In this document: piece by piece, positions 1 through 7,165 of the stretch
Layout: each line of letters begins with the position of its first letter
Position numbering within the stretch: position 1 is the first letter of the stretch
Source of the DNA: Oscillospiraceae bacterium
GTDB taxonomy: Bacteria > Bacillota > Clostridia > Oscillospirales > Acutalibacteraceae
Direction of reading: 5' to 3'
NCBI GenBank assembly: GCA_902761265.1
Contig: CACWJV010000076.1
Coordinates: forward strand, 1-20,399
DNA length: 20,399 bases
The notes under the pieces: generated by a model
What the model was told of the DNA's origin: nothing
The model's database searches: none
Seen by the model: the letters and a program-made list of their open reading frames with translations, nothing else
Position numbers and translations under genes: made by a program

Positions 1-438
1 ATGCTCGGCTATTATAAAATGCCCGAAGAGAGCAAAGCGATGTTTACCGAAGACGGCTGGCTCAAAACCGGTGATATCGGCTATCTCACGCCGGACAATC
101 AATTGTTTATCACTGGCCGTGTAAAGAATCTGATCATTCTTTCCAACGGTGAAAACGTGTCGCCAGAAGCGATCGAAAAGAAATTTGCCCATGAACCGAT
201 TGTTGACGAGGTCGTTGTTTATGCGGAGCATGACCGCATCGTTGCGGAAATCTATCCGGATTTTTCCTACATCGATGAGAACGGGATCGAAGACGTCAAT
301 GCCGTGATCGAATCTATGATCGATACGATGAATCTGACGGCGAAACCGTCGCATGTCATTTCGAGTTTTAAACTTCGTTCCGAGCCGTTTGAGCGCACCG
401 GCAGCGGAAAGCTCAAACGCCCCAACGCGAGTTTATAA
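1..438 (+). CDS. AMP-forming acyl/aminoacyl ligase (ANL superfamily), C-terminal part only
   Basis: This is the last 145 residues of an adenylating enzyme. The gene runs in from beyond the left edge, and the ATG at position 1 is an internal Met of the usual GYYKxPE stretch, not a start. Visible ANL motifs are A7 (WLKTGDIG, residues 20-27), A8 with the hinge (GRVKNLI then GENVSPEAIE, 39-59) and the A10 catalytic lysine in TGSGKLKR (Lys137). Such enzymes join a carboxylic acid to AMP and pass it to CoA or a carrier-protein thiol. The substrate pocket lies upstream of the window, so fatty acid, aryl acid or amino acid cannot be told apart. Only 24 bp separate it from a condensation-type gene, which is followed at once by a carrier protein. 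I infer that it loads that carrier. Confidence 0.88.
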   Translation: MLGYYKMPEESKAMFTEDGWLKTGDIGYLTPDNQLFITGRVKNLIILSNGENVSPEAIEKKFAHEPIVDEVVVYAEHDRIVAEIYPDFSYIDENGIEDVNAVIESMIDTMNLTAKPSHVISSFKLRSEPFERTGSGKLKRPNASL

Positions 439-462
439 TATAATAACAGGAGACAAAGGATA

Positions 463-1863
463 ATGAAAAAAAGTATTACAGGACCCGTGTATGACTTGAC
501 CCCGGCGCAGGACATGATTCAGTTCATGCTTAAGTATTCCTTTTTTCACAAACAGGTTACCCAGATTCCAGAATCCATTCTGACAGAAAAAGAGATCGAT
601 TTCGATCTGATGAAGCAGGCGCTTAATATCGAGATCGAACGCAATGACTGTATGCGTCTACGCTTCTTTAAGGAGAAGGGTAAGATCAAGCAGTACTTCC
701 TTGACAAGTATGTGATAGAAGACGTGCCTGTTCTGACGTTTCACACCAAAGAAGAACAGGAAGCTGCGCTGACTGCCGATGCGCAGACGCCCGTGCGCAT
801 GATGAAGGATGAAACCTACCGCATCAAATTTTTCCGTTCGTACGACGGTCGCTGGGGTATTTACATCTGCGTGCATCATCTCGTGATGGACAACGCTGCC
901 TGCTTTGTATTCTTTAACGATCTGCTGGCGATTTATGACCATCTGAAAGACGGTACGCCGATGCCGAAGCCGCTCGGAAAATATGAAGACGGCATCAAGA
1001 AAGAGCTGGCTTGGATCAACGATCCCGAAAACCTCAAGCGCGAAGAAAAAGCGTATGAGGAATACATCACCCGCGACGGCGAACCCACCTATATGGGCGT
1101 CGAAGGCCCGAAGTATTTGGAAGCTGAACGTAAAAAGAAGAAAGATCCGAACATCAAATATGTTTCATTGTTCGATCCGATCCACGACAAGGCCGGTTTT
1201 ACCAAAAAAGTGATTCCATACGAGGACAGCCAGAAGATCCTCAAGTTTATGGACGAAAACGAAGTCGGCGGCGAACTGCTGATCCAGCTTGCCATGCGTC
1301 TGTTTTTGACGAAGATCAACAACCATGTGCTGGATTCCTATTTCATCCCGCTTTGTCCGCGCCGCCGCACGCTTTCCGAAAAGCGCTCCGGCGGTACCTA
1401 TGCCGCGCCGCTGCCTTGGCGTATGGTGCTCAAGGACGAGGATACTTTTATGGATGCGATCAGCTTGCTGCGCGAACAGCAGCTTTGGGCATTCCGACAC
1501 ATGGACTATCCCTATCTCGAATACCGCAACCTGCAGCGCCGCGTATTCAACTACGGACCGGCTTCCGCGTCGAGCACGATGATGTTCTCGTGGTTCCCGC
1601 TTGAGGAAAACACGATGAACAACTGGGATTATGAATTCGTCGGCTACGGGATCGGCCGCTACGTCATGGTTCTTTACACCTTCGCGATGAAGGATATCAA
1701 AAACGGCACCATCAAGGTCACCTATCAGCACCGGACGCATTTTATTTCCGTCGAAGATATCGACCGTTTCCAGGACGGTGTGGAGCAGGTGCTGCGCATC
1801 GCTGTTGAAAATCCGCAGATCACCGTTGGCGAGCTGCTTGAAAAAGTTTCTGTGAAAGAATGA
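463..1863 (+). CDS. Free-standing NRPS-type condensation-domain protein
   Basis: A 466-residue protein with the size and layout of a single condensation (C) domain of the chloramphenicol-acetyltransferase-like superfamily. The core motif is HHLVMDN at residues 138-144. The second His (139) and Asp (143) match the HHxxxDG active site, but the final Gly is Asn here. A later GTYAAPLPWR stretch (311-320) resembles the C5-type 'G.F.N.LPLR' region. No adenylation, carrier or thioesterase domain is fused to it. The start at 463 has an AGGAGA site about 10 bases upstream. C domains join a carrier-bound acyl or aminoacyl group to an amine or alcohol. The neighbouring ligase and carrier protein suggest it uses that carrier, which is inference. 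It could also be an acyltransferase working with a non-peptide acceptor. Confidence 0.82.
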   Translation: MKKSITGPVYDLTPAQDMIQFMLKYSFFHKQVTQIPESILTEKEIDFDLMKQALNIEIERNDCMRLRFFKEKGKIKQYFLDKYVIEDVPVLTFHTKEEQEAALTADAQTPVRMMKDETYRIKFFRSYDGRWGIYICVHHLVMDNAACFVFFNDLLAIYDHLKDGTPMPKPLGKYEDGIKKELAWINDPENLKREEKAYEEYITRDGEPTYMGVEGPKYLEAERKKKKDPNIKYVSLFDPIHDKAGFTKKVIPYEDSQKILKFMDENEVGGELLIQLAMRLFLTKINNHVLDSYFIPLCPRRRTLSEKRSGGTYAAPLPWRMVLKDEDTFMDAISLLREQQLWAFRHMDYPYLEYRNLQRRVFNYGPASASSTMMFSWFPLEENTMNNWDYEFVGYGIGRYVMVLYTFAMKDIKNGTIKVTYQHRTHFISVEDIDRFQDGVEQVLRIAVENPQITVGELLEKVSVKE

Positions 1864-1880
1864 TAAACGGAGGAATCACA

Positions 1881-2120
1881 ATGGATAAAAAACTTGAAGC
1901 GATCATCGCGATCATTTCGGATTTTGTAGACGTGGATCCCGCGGAAGTCACCGTGGATTCCAAACTGCGTTCCGATCTCGGTCTTAATTCGTTTGACTTC
2001 GTCAACATCGCTGTAGAAGTGGAACGCGAATATAATATCAAAATTCCCGATACCGATATCGCACAGCTCAAAACGGTCGGCGATCTGCTAGCGCTGGTGG
2101 AAACCAAAGAGATTGCGTGA
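1881..2120 (+). CDS. Acyl/peptidyl carrier protein (stand-alone)
   Basis: A 79-residue acidic carrier protein. The DLGLNSFDF motif places the phosphopantetheine-accepting serine at Ser37. The rest fits a four-helix ACP/PCP: an N-terminal helix, the conserved 'SKLRSDLGL' run-in, then a VEREYNIKIPDTDI segment typical of carriers. I chose the ATG at 1881 because GGAGG at 1869-1873 sits 7 bases upstream; an ATG at 1860 overlaps the previous stop and would place the ribosome site inside the gene. It follows the condensation gene by 17 bases and is followed by a strong terminator, so it ends the transcription unit. It is probably loaded by the upstream ligase. No phosphopantetheinyl transferase is visible in the window. 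It could be a carrier of the fatty-acid type, but its neighbours argue for a dedicated pathway. Confidence 0.9.
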   Translation: MDKKLEAIIAIISDFVDVDPAEVTVDSKLRSDLGLNSFDFVNIAVEVEREYNIKIPDTDIAQLKTVGDLLALVETKEIA

Positions 2121-2133
2121 TCAACTGATATTC

Positions 2134-2162
2134 AAACCGGCATTTTGCCGGTTTTCTTTTTT
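2134..2162 (+). terminator. Intrinsic terminator after the ligase/condensation/carrier cluster
   Basis: A 9-bp perfect stem, AAACCGGCA (2134-2142) with TGCCGGTTT (2146-2154) and a 3-base loop, runs into a T-rich tract ending at 2162. It begins 13 bases after the carrier-protein stop and separates this cluster from the lipoprotein gene. Confidence 0.85.
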
Positions 2163-2216
2163 GCATATCCCTGTCGGCTGTCTGCATATACTTCGCTGAA
2201 AAGGGAGATGCTGTAT

Positions 2217-2822
2217 ATGAAAAAGAGTCTTGCGTTTGGTATTGCGTTTTTACTGCTGTCGCTGCTTTGCGCCTGCGCCTATGCGCCGACGATGGATTTG
2301 TCCGGCTTTTTGCAGCAGCGCAAGCGGCTGGATGCGCCGCTGGATACCGCTCGTCTTTATCAGGTCAGTCATGAGACACAGGCGGCATATTTCATACCGC
2401 TCTCCGATCGCCTTTCTTTGCAGCTATTATGTCTTCCGTCGGGTGAAATATATGAATGCCGCGTGATGCAGCGAAAACTGGGTGCGGACGGTAAGCCGGT
2501 TGCAATCGACGAAGGCGTGCACCGGGCATTTTTGTCGGAATGCAATTCGACAGTACGTGCCTATTGTTTCATTTCGGCCGATGAAACCGCGTCGATCCTT
2601 CGTGCACTTTCGGTAAACGACCCTGCCGTTCACGATCAGACCGGAAGCAGCACGCTGCAAACCGGTCACTTTTCCGTACATCTGATTTCCCATCCGCTTG
2701 AGACAGTGCTTTGCGTGCGCAACGAATGGCTGATGGAATCCGAAACAACCTGTCAGCCGGAAAGCGTGCCGCTCTATGACGATACGACGGCGACCCGCAG
2801 GGAAACTGTGCCGCACCGCTAA
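2217..2822 (+). CDS. Predicted small lipoprotein, function unknown
   Basis: A 201-residue protein starting MKKSLAFGIAF, with a hydrophobic stretch to residue 17 and then LCAC, so Cys20 is a plausible lipidation site (Leu at -3, Ala at -1). The mature part is about 180 residues, soluble-looking and outside the membrane. I recognise no domain. The start at 2217 is preferred because AAGGGAG (2201-2207) lies 9 bases upstream; the ATG at 2208 is too close to that site, and a longer reading frame from 2145 would begin inside the terminator. The gene stands alone between the terminator of the carrier-protein cluster and the pot promoter, so its neighbours give no clear hint of function. That the frame is coding is supported by the signal peptide, the ribosome site and codon use like its neighbours. 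Confidence 0.7.
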   Translation: MKKSLAFGIAFLLLSLLCACAYAPTMDLSGFLQQRKRLDAPLDTARLYQVSHETQAAYFIPLSDRLSLQLLCLPSGEIYECRVMQRKLGADGKPVAIDEGVHRAFLSECNSTVRAYCFISADETASILRALSVNDPAVHDQTGSSTLQTGHFSVHLISHPLETVLCVRNEWLMESETTCQPESVPLYDDTTATRRETVPHR

Positions 2823-2852
2823 CATCTTTTCTGCAAAAAAATGATAAAACTG

Positions 2853-2881
2853 TTGACTTTTGCAAAAAAAAGCATTATAGT
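2853..2881 (+). promoter_or_regulatory. Sigma-A-type promoter of the pot operon
   Basis: TTGACT (2853-2858) and TATAGT (2876-2881) are separated by exactly 17 bases. Each box matches the consensus at five of six positions. Transcription would begin near 2888, about 260 bases ahead of potA. Confidence 0.82.
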
Positions 2882-2883
2882 TA

Positions 2884-2893
2884 TCACTAGTGA
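2884..2893 (+). promoter_or_regulatory. Perfect 10-bp palindrome over the predicted pot transcription start (candidate operator)
   Basis: TCACTAGTGA reads the same on both strands and lies 3 bases past the -10 box, over the predicted start point. That is a classic place for a repressor to block initiation. A second inverted repeat, CATTGC-cat-GCAATG (2902-2916), follows closely. No regulator gene is adjacent, so the binding protein is unknown and its function as an operator is inference. Confidence 0.4.
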
Positions 2894-2988
2894 ATACAGA
2901 ACATTGCCATGCAATGAAATGACACACTGCGTAACAGAAATTTTTTGGCTGAGAAAGGCTGACAATTTTTTGCTTACCCGTGGTAACC

Positions 2989-3040
2989 GACGAGGGAACA
3001 CGTCCGAAGAGGCGGAGTTCGACCTCGTCTTTTGTTTTTT
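2989..3040 (+). terminator. Terminator-like hairpin (candidate attenuator) inside the pot leader
   Basis: GACGAGG (2989-2995) pairs with CCTCGTC (3023-3029). The stem continues inward with GAAC (2996-2999) and GTTC (3017-3020) past a 2-base bulge, and then with a smaller CG.CC/GGCG helix. TTTTGTTTTTT follows at 3030-3040. It lies between the promoter and potA, so it would stop transcription early unless an alternative fold forms. Confidence 0.6.
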
Positions 3041-3147
3041 GCAGGCATAGTTCCGGTTCCGTATCAACTTTCGCAACGCGAAAGATCAAATCGAGCGCGC
3101 ATGGGCAGAGACGAAACGGCTGCACATGCAGGGAAAGGGGTTTATCC

Positions 3148-4269
3148 ATGGGAGACAACACGATCATCGAACTGAAACACATCTCAAAGAAATTCGGTGA
3201 CGAGGTGGTGTTAGACGACATCAGCCTCAACATCAAAGACAAAGAGTTCATTACCTTCCTCGGCCCGTCCGGCTGCGGTAAAACAACGATGCTGCGTATC
3301 ATCGCCGGCTTTTTGGAAGCCGACGACGGTCAGGTCATCTTTGAAGGTAAGGACATCGGCAATCTGCCGCCGCATAAAAGGCAGGTGAATACGATCTTCC
3401 AGCGATACCAGCTTTTCCCGCATCTCAATGTTTATGAGAATATCGCCTTCGGTCTGCGCAACCGCCGGATGAAGGAAAAGGATATTGCGGCGAAGGTGGA
3501 AGAAATGCTTTCGCTCGTCAACCTTAAGGGTTTCCAGCGCCGCGACATTGCTTCGCTTTCCGGCGGCCAGCAGCAGCGTGTTGCCATCGCGCGTGCGCTG
3601 GCGGTCGATCCGCGCGTGCTTTTGCTGGACGAGCCTTTGGCCGCGCTCGATCTCAAGCTGCGCAAGGACATGCAGGTGGAATTGAAAAACATCCAAAAGC
3701 GTCTGGGCATTACCTTTGTCTTTGTTACGCACGATCAGCAGGAAGCGCTCTCCATGAGTGATACTGTGGTTGTCATGGACGGCGGCAAGATTCAGCAGAT
3801 CGGCACGCCGCTGGATATCTACAACGAGCCGAAAAATGCGTTTGTCGCTGATTTCATCGGTGAATCCAATATTCTTGACGGTGTGATGCTTGACGACTTC
3901 AAAGCGAAGTTTTCCGGTGCAGTGTTCCAGTGTCTTGACAAGGGCTTTGCTGTCAATGAATCTGTCGATATCGTGATTCGTCCCGAGGATGTGGATATCG
4001 TTCCTGTCGAAAAAGGAGAGATCACCGGTCTTGTTACGTCCAACACGTTCAAGGGTATCCATTTTGAAATGATCGTTGACATTCAGAATTTCAAGTGGAT
4101 GATCCAGACGACGGACTACTATCCCGTCGGTTCGCGTATCGGCATCGAGATCGAGCCGGATGCGATTCACGTTATGAAGAAGAGCGCCTATTCCGGTATG
4201 TTCGGCGACTACAGCTCGTTCTCAGATGAAATCGAACATCTGTCCGATATTGAGGAAGAGGAGGACTGA
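3148..4269 (+). CDS. potA: Spermidine/putrescine ABC transporter ATPase PotA
   Basis: A 373-residue ATP-binding subunit that powers polyamine import on the inner face of the membrane. It shows Walker A GPSGCGKT (39-46), the Q-loop in IFQRYQLFPHL, the signature LSGGQQQR, Walker B VLLLDEP, the D-loop AALD and the H-loop VTHDQQEAL. The last 130 or so residues form the TOBE-type regulatory domain expected for PotA. The length is normal. The start at 3148 (MGDNTIIELKHI) has AAAGGGG 7 bases upstream; the frame stays open back to a GTG at 2980, but that would cover the leader hairpin and adds no family sequence. It is the first gene of potABCD and overlaps potB by one base (TGATG). MalK-like ATPases look similar, but the PotB, PotC and PotD partners settle the substrate class as polyamines. 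Confidence 0.95.
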   Translation: MGDNTIIELKHISKKFGDEVVLDDISLNIKDKEFITFLGPSGCGKTTMLRIIAGFLEADDGQVIFEGKDIGNLPPHKRQVNTIFQRYQLFPHLNVYENIAFGLRNRRMKEKDIAAKVEEMLSLVNLKGFQRRDIASLSGGQQQRVAIARALAVDPRVLLLDEPLAALDLKLRKDMQVELKNIQKRLGITFVFVTHDQQEALSMSDTVVVMDGGKIQQIGTPLDIYNEPKNAFVADFIGESNILDGVMLDDFKAKFSGAVFQCLDKGFAVNESVDIVIRPEDVDIVPVEKGEITGLVTSNTFKGIHFEMIVDIQNFKWMIQTTDYYPVGSRIGIEIEPDAIHVMKKSAYSGMFGDYSSFSDEIEHLSDIEEEED

Positions 4270-5099
4270 TGATGACGAAGAACACTGCGCTGAAAAAAGT
4301 GATCAGCGCGCCATATCTCGTCTGGGCTGCGCTGTTCATCATCGTTCCGCTGATCTTTGTGGTCTATTATTCTCTTGTTGACGCGGGCGGTTCCTTCTCT
4401 TTGGAATACATCAAATCCATCGGACGCTACAAGGACATCATGCTCAATTCGATTTGGCTGGGCTTTGTAGCTACAATCATCTGCCTTGTGATCGCCTATC
4501 CGCTTGCCTATATTATGGCGCGTTCGACAAAGAACGTCCAGCGTACCATGATGATGCTTGTGATGCTGCCGATGTGGATGAATCTTTTGATCCGCACCTA
4601 TTCTCTGATGATCCTGCTGCAGGACACAGGTATTCTCAATTCGGTCTTTACGTTTTTGCATCTGCCGGTGCGGCATATGATCAACACGCGTGCGGCTGTT
4701 GTTCTGGGTATGGTGTATAACTATATTCCGTACATGATTCTGCCGCTGTATTCCATTATGGTGAAGATTGACTACGGGCTGGTCGAAGCTGCGCAGGATC
4801 TCGGCGCCAGCCGTTTTTCGGTGCTTCGTAAGATCATTTTGCCACTCACGGCGCCCGGTATTGCCTCCGGCTTCACGATGGTATTTGTGCCGTCCGTCAG
4901 TACGTTCTATATCTCCAAAAAGCTTGGCGGCTCCACCTTTTCGCTGATCGGCGATATTATTGAGATGCAGTTTAAATCCGCCAACAACTATAACCTCGGC
5001 GCTGCGCTGTCTTTGATCCTTATGGTTCTGATTTTGTTGTGCATGGCAATCATGAACCGCTTCACCGGGGATGACGATGACGGAGGTGTGCTGATATGA
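4269..5099 (+). CDS. potB: Spermidine/putrescine ABC transporter permease PotB
   Basis: A 276-residue membrane permease with about six membrane segments (the first near residues 13-36, the last near 243-262). The EAA loop that docks on the ATPase reads EAAQDLGAS (173-181), followed by LRKIILPLTAPGI. It pairs with PotC to form the polyamine channel. Two starts are possible: ATG 4269, overlapping the potA stop by one base, and ATG 4272. AGGAGG at 4259-4264 is 4 and 7 bases away respectively, so 4272 may be the one used. The C-terminus has an acidic GDDDDGG tail. It overlaps potC by four bases (ATGA), consistent with translational coupling. Confidence 0.94.
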   Translation: MMTKNTALKKVISAPYLVWAALFIIVPLIFVVYYSLVDAGGSFSLEYIKSIGRYKDIMLNSIWLGFVATIICLVIAYPLAYIMARSTKNVQRTMMMLVMLPMWMNLLIRTYSLMILLQDTGILNSVFTFLHLPVRHMINTRAAVVLGMVYNYIPYMILPLYSIMVKIDYGLVEAAQDLGASRFSVLRKIILPLTAPGIASGFTMVFVPSVSTFYISKKLGGSTFSLIGDIIEMQFKSANNYNLGAALSLILMVLILLCMAIMNRFTGDDDDGGVLI

Positions 5100-5929
5100 A
5101 ACAAAAAATGTCTGCGCTCTCGAAGCTCTATATTGCGCTTATCATTATATTTTTGTATGCGCCGATCGTTGTCATGATCGTCTTCTCGTTCAATTCATCG
5201 GTCAGTACTTCTGTTCTCGAAGGGTTTTCCACCCGCTGGTATCATTCGCTGATGCATGATACGAACACCATGAAAGCGTTGACCAATACGCTGATTCTCG
5301 CTGTCTGTTCTTCGCTGATCGCGACGGTGATGGGTACGGCTGCTGCGGTCGGCATCAATGCCATGAAACGCAAATGGGTCAAAAAAATCACGATGAATGT
5401 GACCAATATTCCGATGATGAATCCGGAGATCGTGACCGGTATCTCTATGATGCTGTTGTTCGTGTTTGCCGGTGCGCTGATCCATAAAGACAATGTGCTT
5501 GGCTTCAGCACGATGCTGATCGCGCATATCACGTTTAACCTGCCGTATGTTATTTTATCCGTGCTGCCGAAGCTGCGGCAGATGGACCCGCATTTGCCAG
5601 AAGCGGCTATGGATCTCGGCTGTACGCCGCTGCGTGCCTTTTTCAAAGTGACGCTGCCCACAATCAGCACCGGTATCACGACCGGCCTCATGATGTCTTT
5701 CACGCTCTCGCTTGATGACTTCGTGATCTCCTATTTCACACAGGGGCCGTCGTTTGAAACGTTGCCGATCCGTATCTTCTCTATGACGAAGAAACGCGTG
5801 ACGCCGGATATGTATGCGCTGTCAACCTTGATTTTTGTTGCGATTCTGCTGCTGCTTGTTTTGCTCAATGTTTCGCAAATCCGCGGCGAAAAGAAGCTGC
5901 GCAACAAGCTGGATAAGGAGGGTGCGTGA
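5096..5929 (+). CDS. potC: Spermidine/putrescine ABC transporter permease PotC
   Basis: A 277-residue permease, partner of PotB. It has an N-terminal membrane segment (about residues 10-32), further segments near 62-88, 113-128, 137-159, 190-207 and 241-260, and the EAA loop EAAMDLGCT (169-177) followed by FFKVTLPTISTGI. The length fits the family. The ATG at 5096 overlaps the potB stop (ATGA), and GGAGG lies just upstream in the potB tail. The sequence TLSLDDFVISYF is typical of PotC/PotI permeases. Its stop overlaps the potD ATG by one base. No unusual features. Confidence 0.94.
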   Translation: MKQKMSALSKLYIALIIIFLYAPIVVMIVFSFNSSVSTSVLEGFSTRWYHSLMHDTNTMKALTNTLILAVCSSLIATVMGTAAAVGINAMKRKWVKKITMNVTNIPMMNPEIVTGISMMLLFVFAGALIHKDNVLGFSTMLIAHITFNLPYVILSVLPKLRQMDPHLPEAAMDLGCTPLRAFFKVTLPTISTGITTGLMMSFTLSLDDFVISYFTQGPSFETLPIRIFSMTKKRVTPDMYALSTLIFVAILLLLVLLNVSQIRGEKKLRNKLDKEGA

Positions 5930-7146
5930 TGAAAAAACTGTTGTTTCTTTTACTGGTGCTTTCCTTATGCCTTTGTACGGTTTTCGCCGCGAGCGCCTAT
6001 GAAAACGAGGCGTTTTATCAGGGCGCGGAGAAGGGTGAAGTCATCAATGTTTTCAACTGGGGCGAATATATCTCCGATACCTATGAAGACGGGATGCTTG
6101 ACGTCAACCGTGAATTTGAAAAGCTGACCGGCATCAAGGTCAACTATGTGACGTTTGAAAGCAACGAAGACATGTACGCCAAGATCAAAAACGGCGGTGC
6201 GAGTTACGATATTGTGATTCCGTCCGATTACATGATCGAGCGCATGGTCGACGAAAACCTGCTGCAAACCTTCGATCCGACCCAACTGCCGAATTATCAT
6301 TACATCGACAGCAAGTATAAAAACATGTACTACGACCCGGATGATACATATTCCGTTCCGTACAATGTCGGTATGGTCGGCCTGATCTATAACACAAAGA
6401 TGGTTGACGAAACACCGACAAGCTGGAAAATTATGTGGGACGAAAAATATGCCGGCAAAATTTTGATGATTGACAATCCCCGCGACGCATTTGCGATTCC
6501 GCAGAAGATCCTTGGCTATTCGTTTAATTCGCCCGACAGCAAACAGCTTGACGATGTGGCGCAGATGCTGATCGACCAAAAGCCGCTGCTGCAGGGGTAT
6601 GTGATGGACGAAGTGTTCAACAAAATGGAAAGCGGCGAAGCGGCTATGGTGCCGTATTACGTTGGGGACTATATCATTATGAAGGAGATCAACCCCGACC
6701 TTGCGTTTGTTTATCCCGAAGAAGGCGTCAACATTTTCGTCGACGCCATGTGCATTCCGCGCACGGCCCGTAACGTGGATGCGGCGCTCAAGTATATCAA
6801 CTTTATGCTTGACCCGGAAATCGCGCTGACCAACGCTTGGTATATCGGATATGCGTCGCCGAACACGTCTGTGCTGGAAAGTGAGGATTACGCCGAGATG
6901 GCGGAGAACCAGTATCTTTATCCCGATGACGAGCACATGCCGAATGTGGAATACTTTCACAATCTGCCGCAGGAAACGCTGAACCAGTTCTCGGATCTGT
7001 GGAATCAGATCAAAATGGCGGGCGGTACTGAGAAAGATGTCTATATCGGTTTCGGTGTGACCGGCGTAGCGATTGTCGGATATCTGGTGTATAAATATGT
7101 AACAAAACGGCGCCGTGCGTACTGGTATGACGTTTCAAAATCATAA
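5929..7146 (+). CDS. potD: Polyamine-binding protein PotD with a C-terminal membrane anchor
   Basis: A 405-residue extracellular binding protein. Residues 1-23 are a signal peptide ending in an ASA cleavage site before Tyr24; neither Cys14 nor Cys16 has a Gly, Ala or Ser at -1, so there is no good lipobox. The family hallmark FNWGEYI follows, then ESNEDMYAKI, DIVIPSDYM, VDAMCIP and GYASPN, all as in PotD/PotF. The Trp, Glu and Tyr of NWGEY match the start of the E. coli PotD polyamine site. Some pocket positions differ conservatively, for example IDNPRDAF where E. coli has DDAREVF. Oddly, residues 372-391 (YIGFGVTGVAIVGYLVYKYV) form a membrane helix followed by KRRR, so the protein is probably held in the membrane by its C-terminus. 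The ATG at 5929 has AAGGAGGG 6 bases upstream, better placed than the GTG at 5926. Confidence 0.93.
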   Translation: MKKLLFLLLVLSLCLCTVFAASAYENEAFYQGAEKGEVINVFNWGEYISDTYEDGMLDVNREFEKLTGIKVNYVTFESNEDMYAKIKNGGASYDIVIPSDYMIERMVDENLLQTFDPTQLPNYHYIDSKYKNMYYDPDDTYSVPYNVGMVGLIYNTKMVDETPTSWKIMWDEKYAGKILMIDNPRDAFAIPQKILGYSFNSPDSKQLDDVAQMLIDQKPLLQGYVMDEVFNKMESGEAAMVPYYVGDYIIMKEINPDLAFVYPEEGVNIFVDAMCIPRTARNVDAALKYINFMLDPEIALTNAWYIGYASPNTSVLESEDYAEMAENQYLYPDDEHMPNVEYFHNLPQETLNQFSDLWNQIKMAGGTEKDVYIGFGVTGVAIVGYLVYKYVTKRRRAYWYDVSKS

Positions 7147-7165
7147 TTCTATGGAATTTGCCTAA

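Larger units (their letters stand above)
2882..3147 (+). promoter_or_regulatory. Long structured 5' leader of the pot operon, with no gene
   Basis: This is the transcribed part of the 325-base gap between the lipoprotein gene and potA. I see no convincing coding frame in it. It holds, in order: inverted repeat CATTGC/GCAATG (2902-2916); two AATTTTTTG copies (2939-2947, 2964-2972); two GGCTGA copies (2947-2952, 2957-2962); hairpin TTACC-cgt-GGTAA (2974-2986); the terminator-like hairpin at 2989-3040; hairpin CTTTCGC-aac-GCGAAAG (3068-3084); and a small CTGCA/TGCAG hairpin (3120-3131) just ahead of the potA ribosome site. The arrangement suggests control after initiation, by attenuation or a riboswitch, but I match it to no known RNA class. 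Confidence 0.5.

Noticed and set aside
2161..2192. Possible promoter of the lipoprotein gene, TTGCAT with TATACT.
   Set aside because: The spacer is about 20 bases and the -35 overlaps the preceding terminator tail. Too weak to list as a feature.
2945..2965. CTGAGA in the pot leader, as in TPP riboswitches.
   Set aside because: No other conserved TPP elements follow, such as the CCTTTGAACCTGATC-like region, so the match is by chance.
2980..3000. A T-box-like TGGTAACCG sequence before the pot leader hairpin, recalling TGGNACCGCG of T-box riboswitches.
   Set aside because: It has an extra A in the core, the leader upstream is only about 90 bases, too short for a normal specifier stem, and I see no AGTA or other T-box motifs. 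Polyamine uptake is also not a usual T-box target.
2980..3147. Extension of potA upstream to a GTG at 2980.
   Set aside because: It would translate the terminator-like hairpin, has no ribosome site and adds residues unlike any PotA N-terminus. The ATG at 3148 has a well-placed ribosome site.
3101..3175. A 24-codon frame overlapping the start of potA, possible leader peptide.
   Set aside because: No good ribosome site precedes the ATG at 3101 and the peptide shows no regulatory pattern such as repeated Arg or Lys.
3211..4170. Long minus-strand open frames opposite potA, potD, recJ and relA (up to 527 codons).
   Set aside because: They mirror strongly conserved plus-strand genes, contain no recognisable domains and lack ribosome sites. 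They are shadows caused by codon bias.
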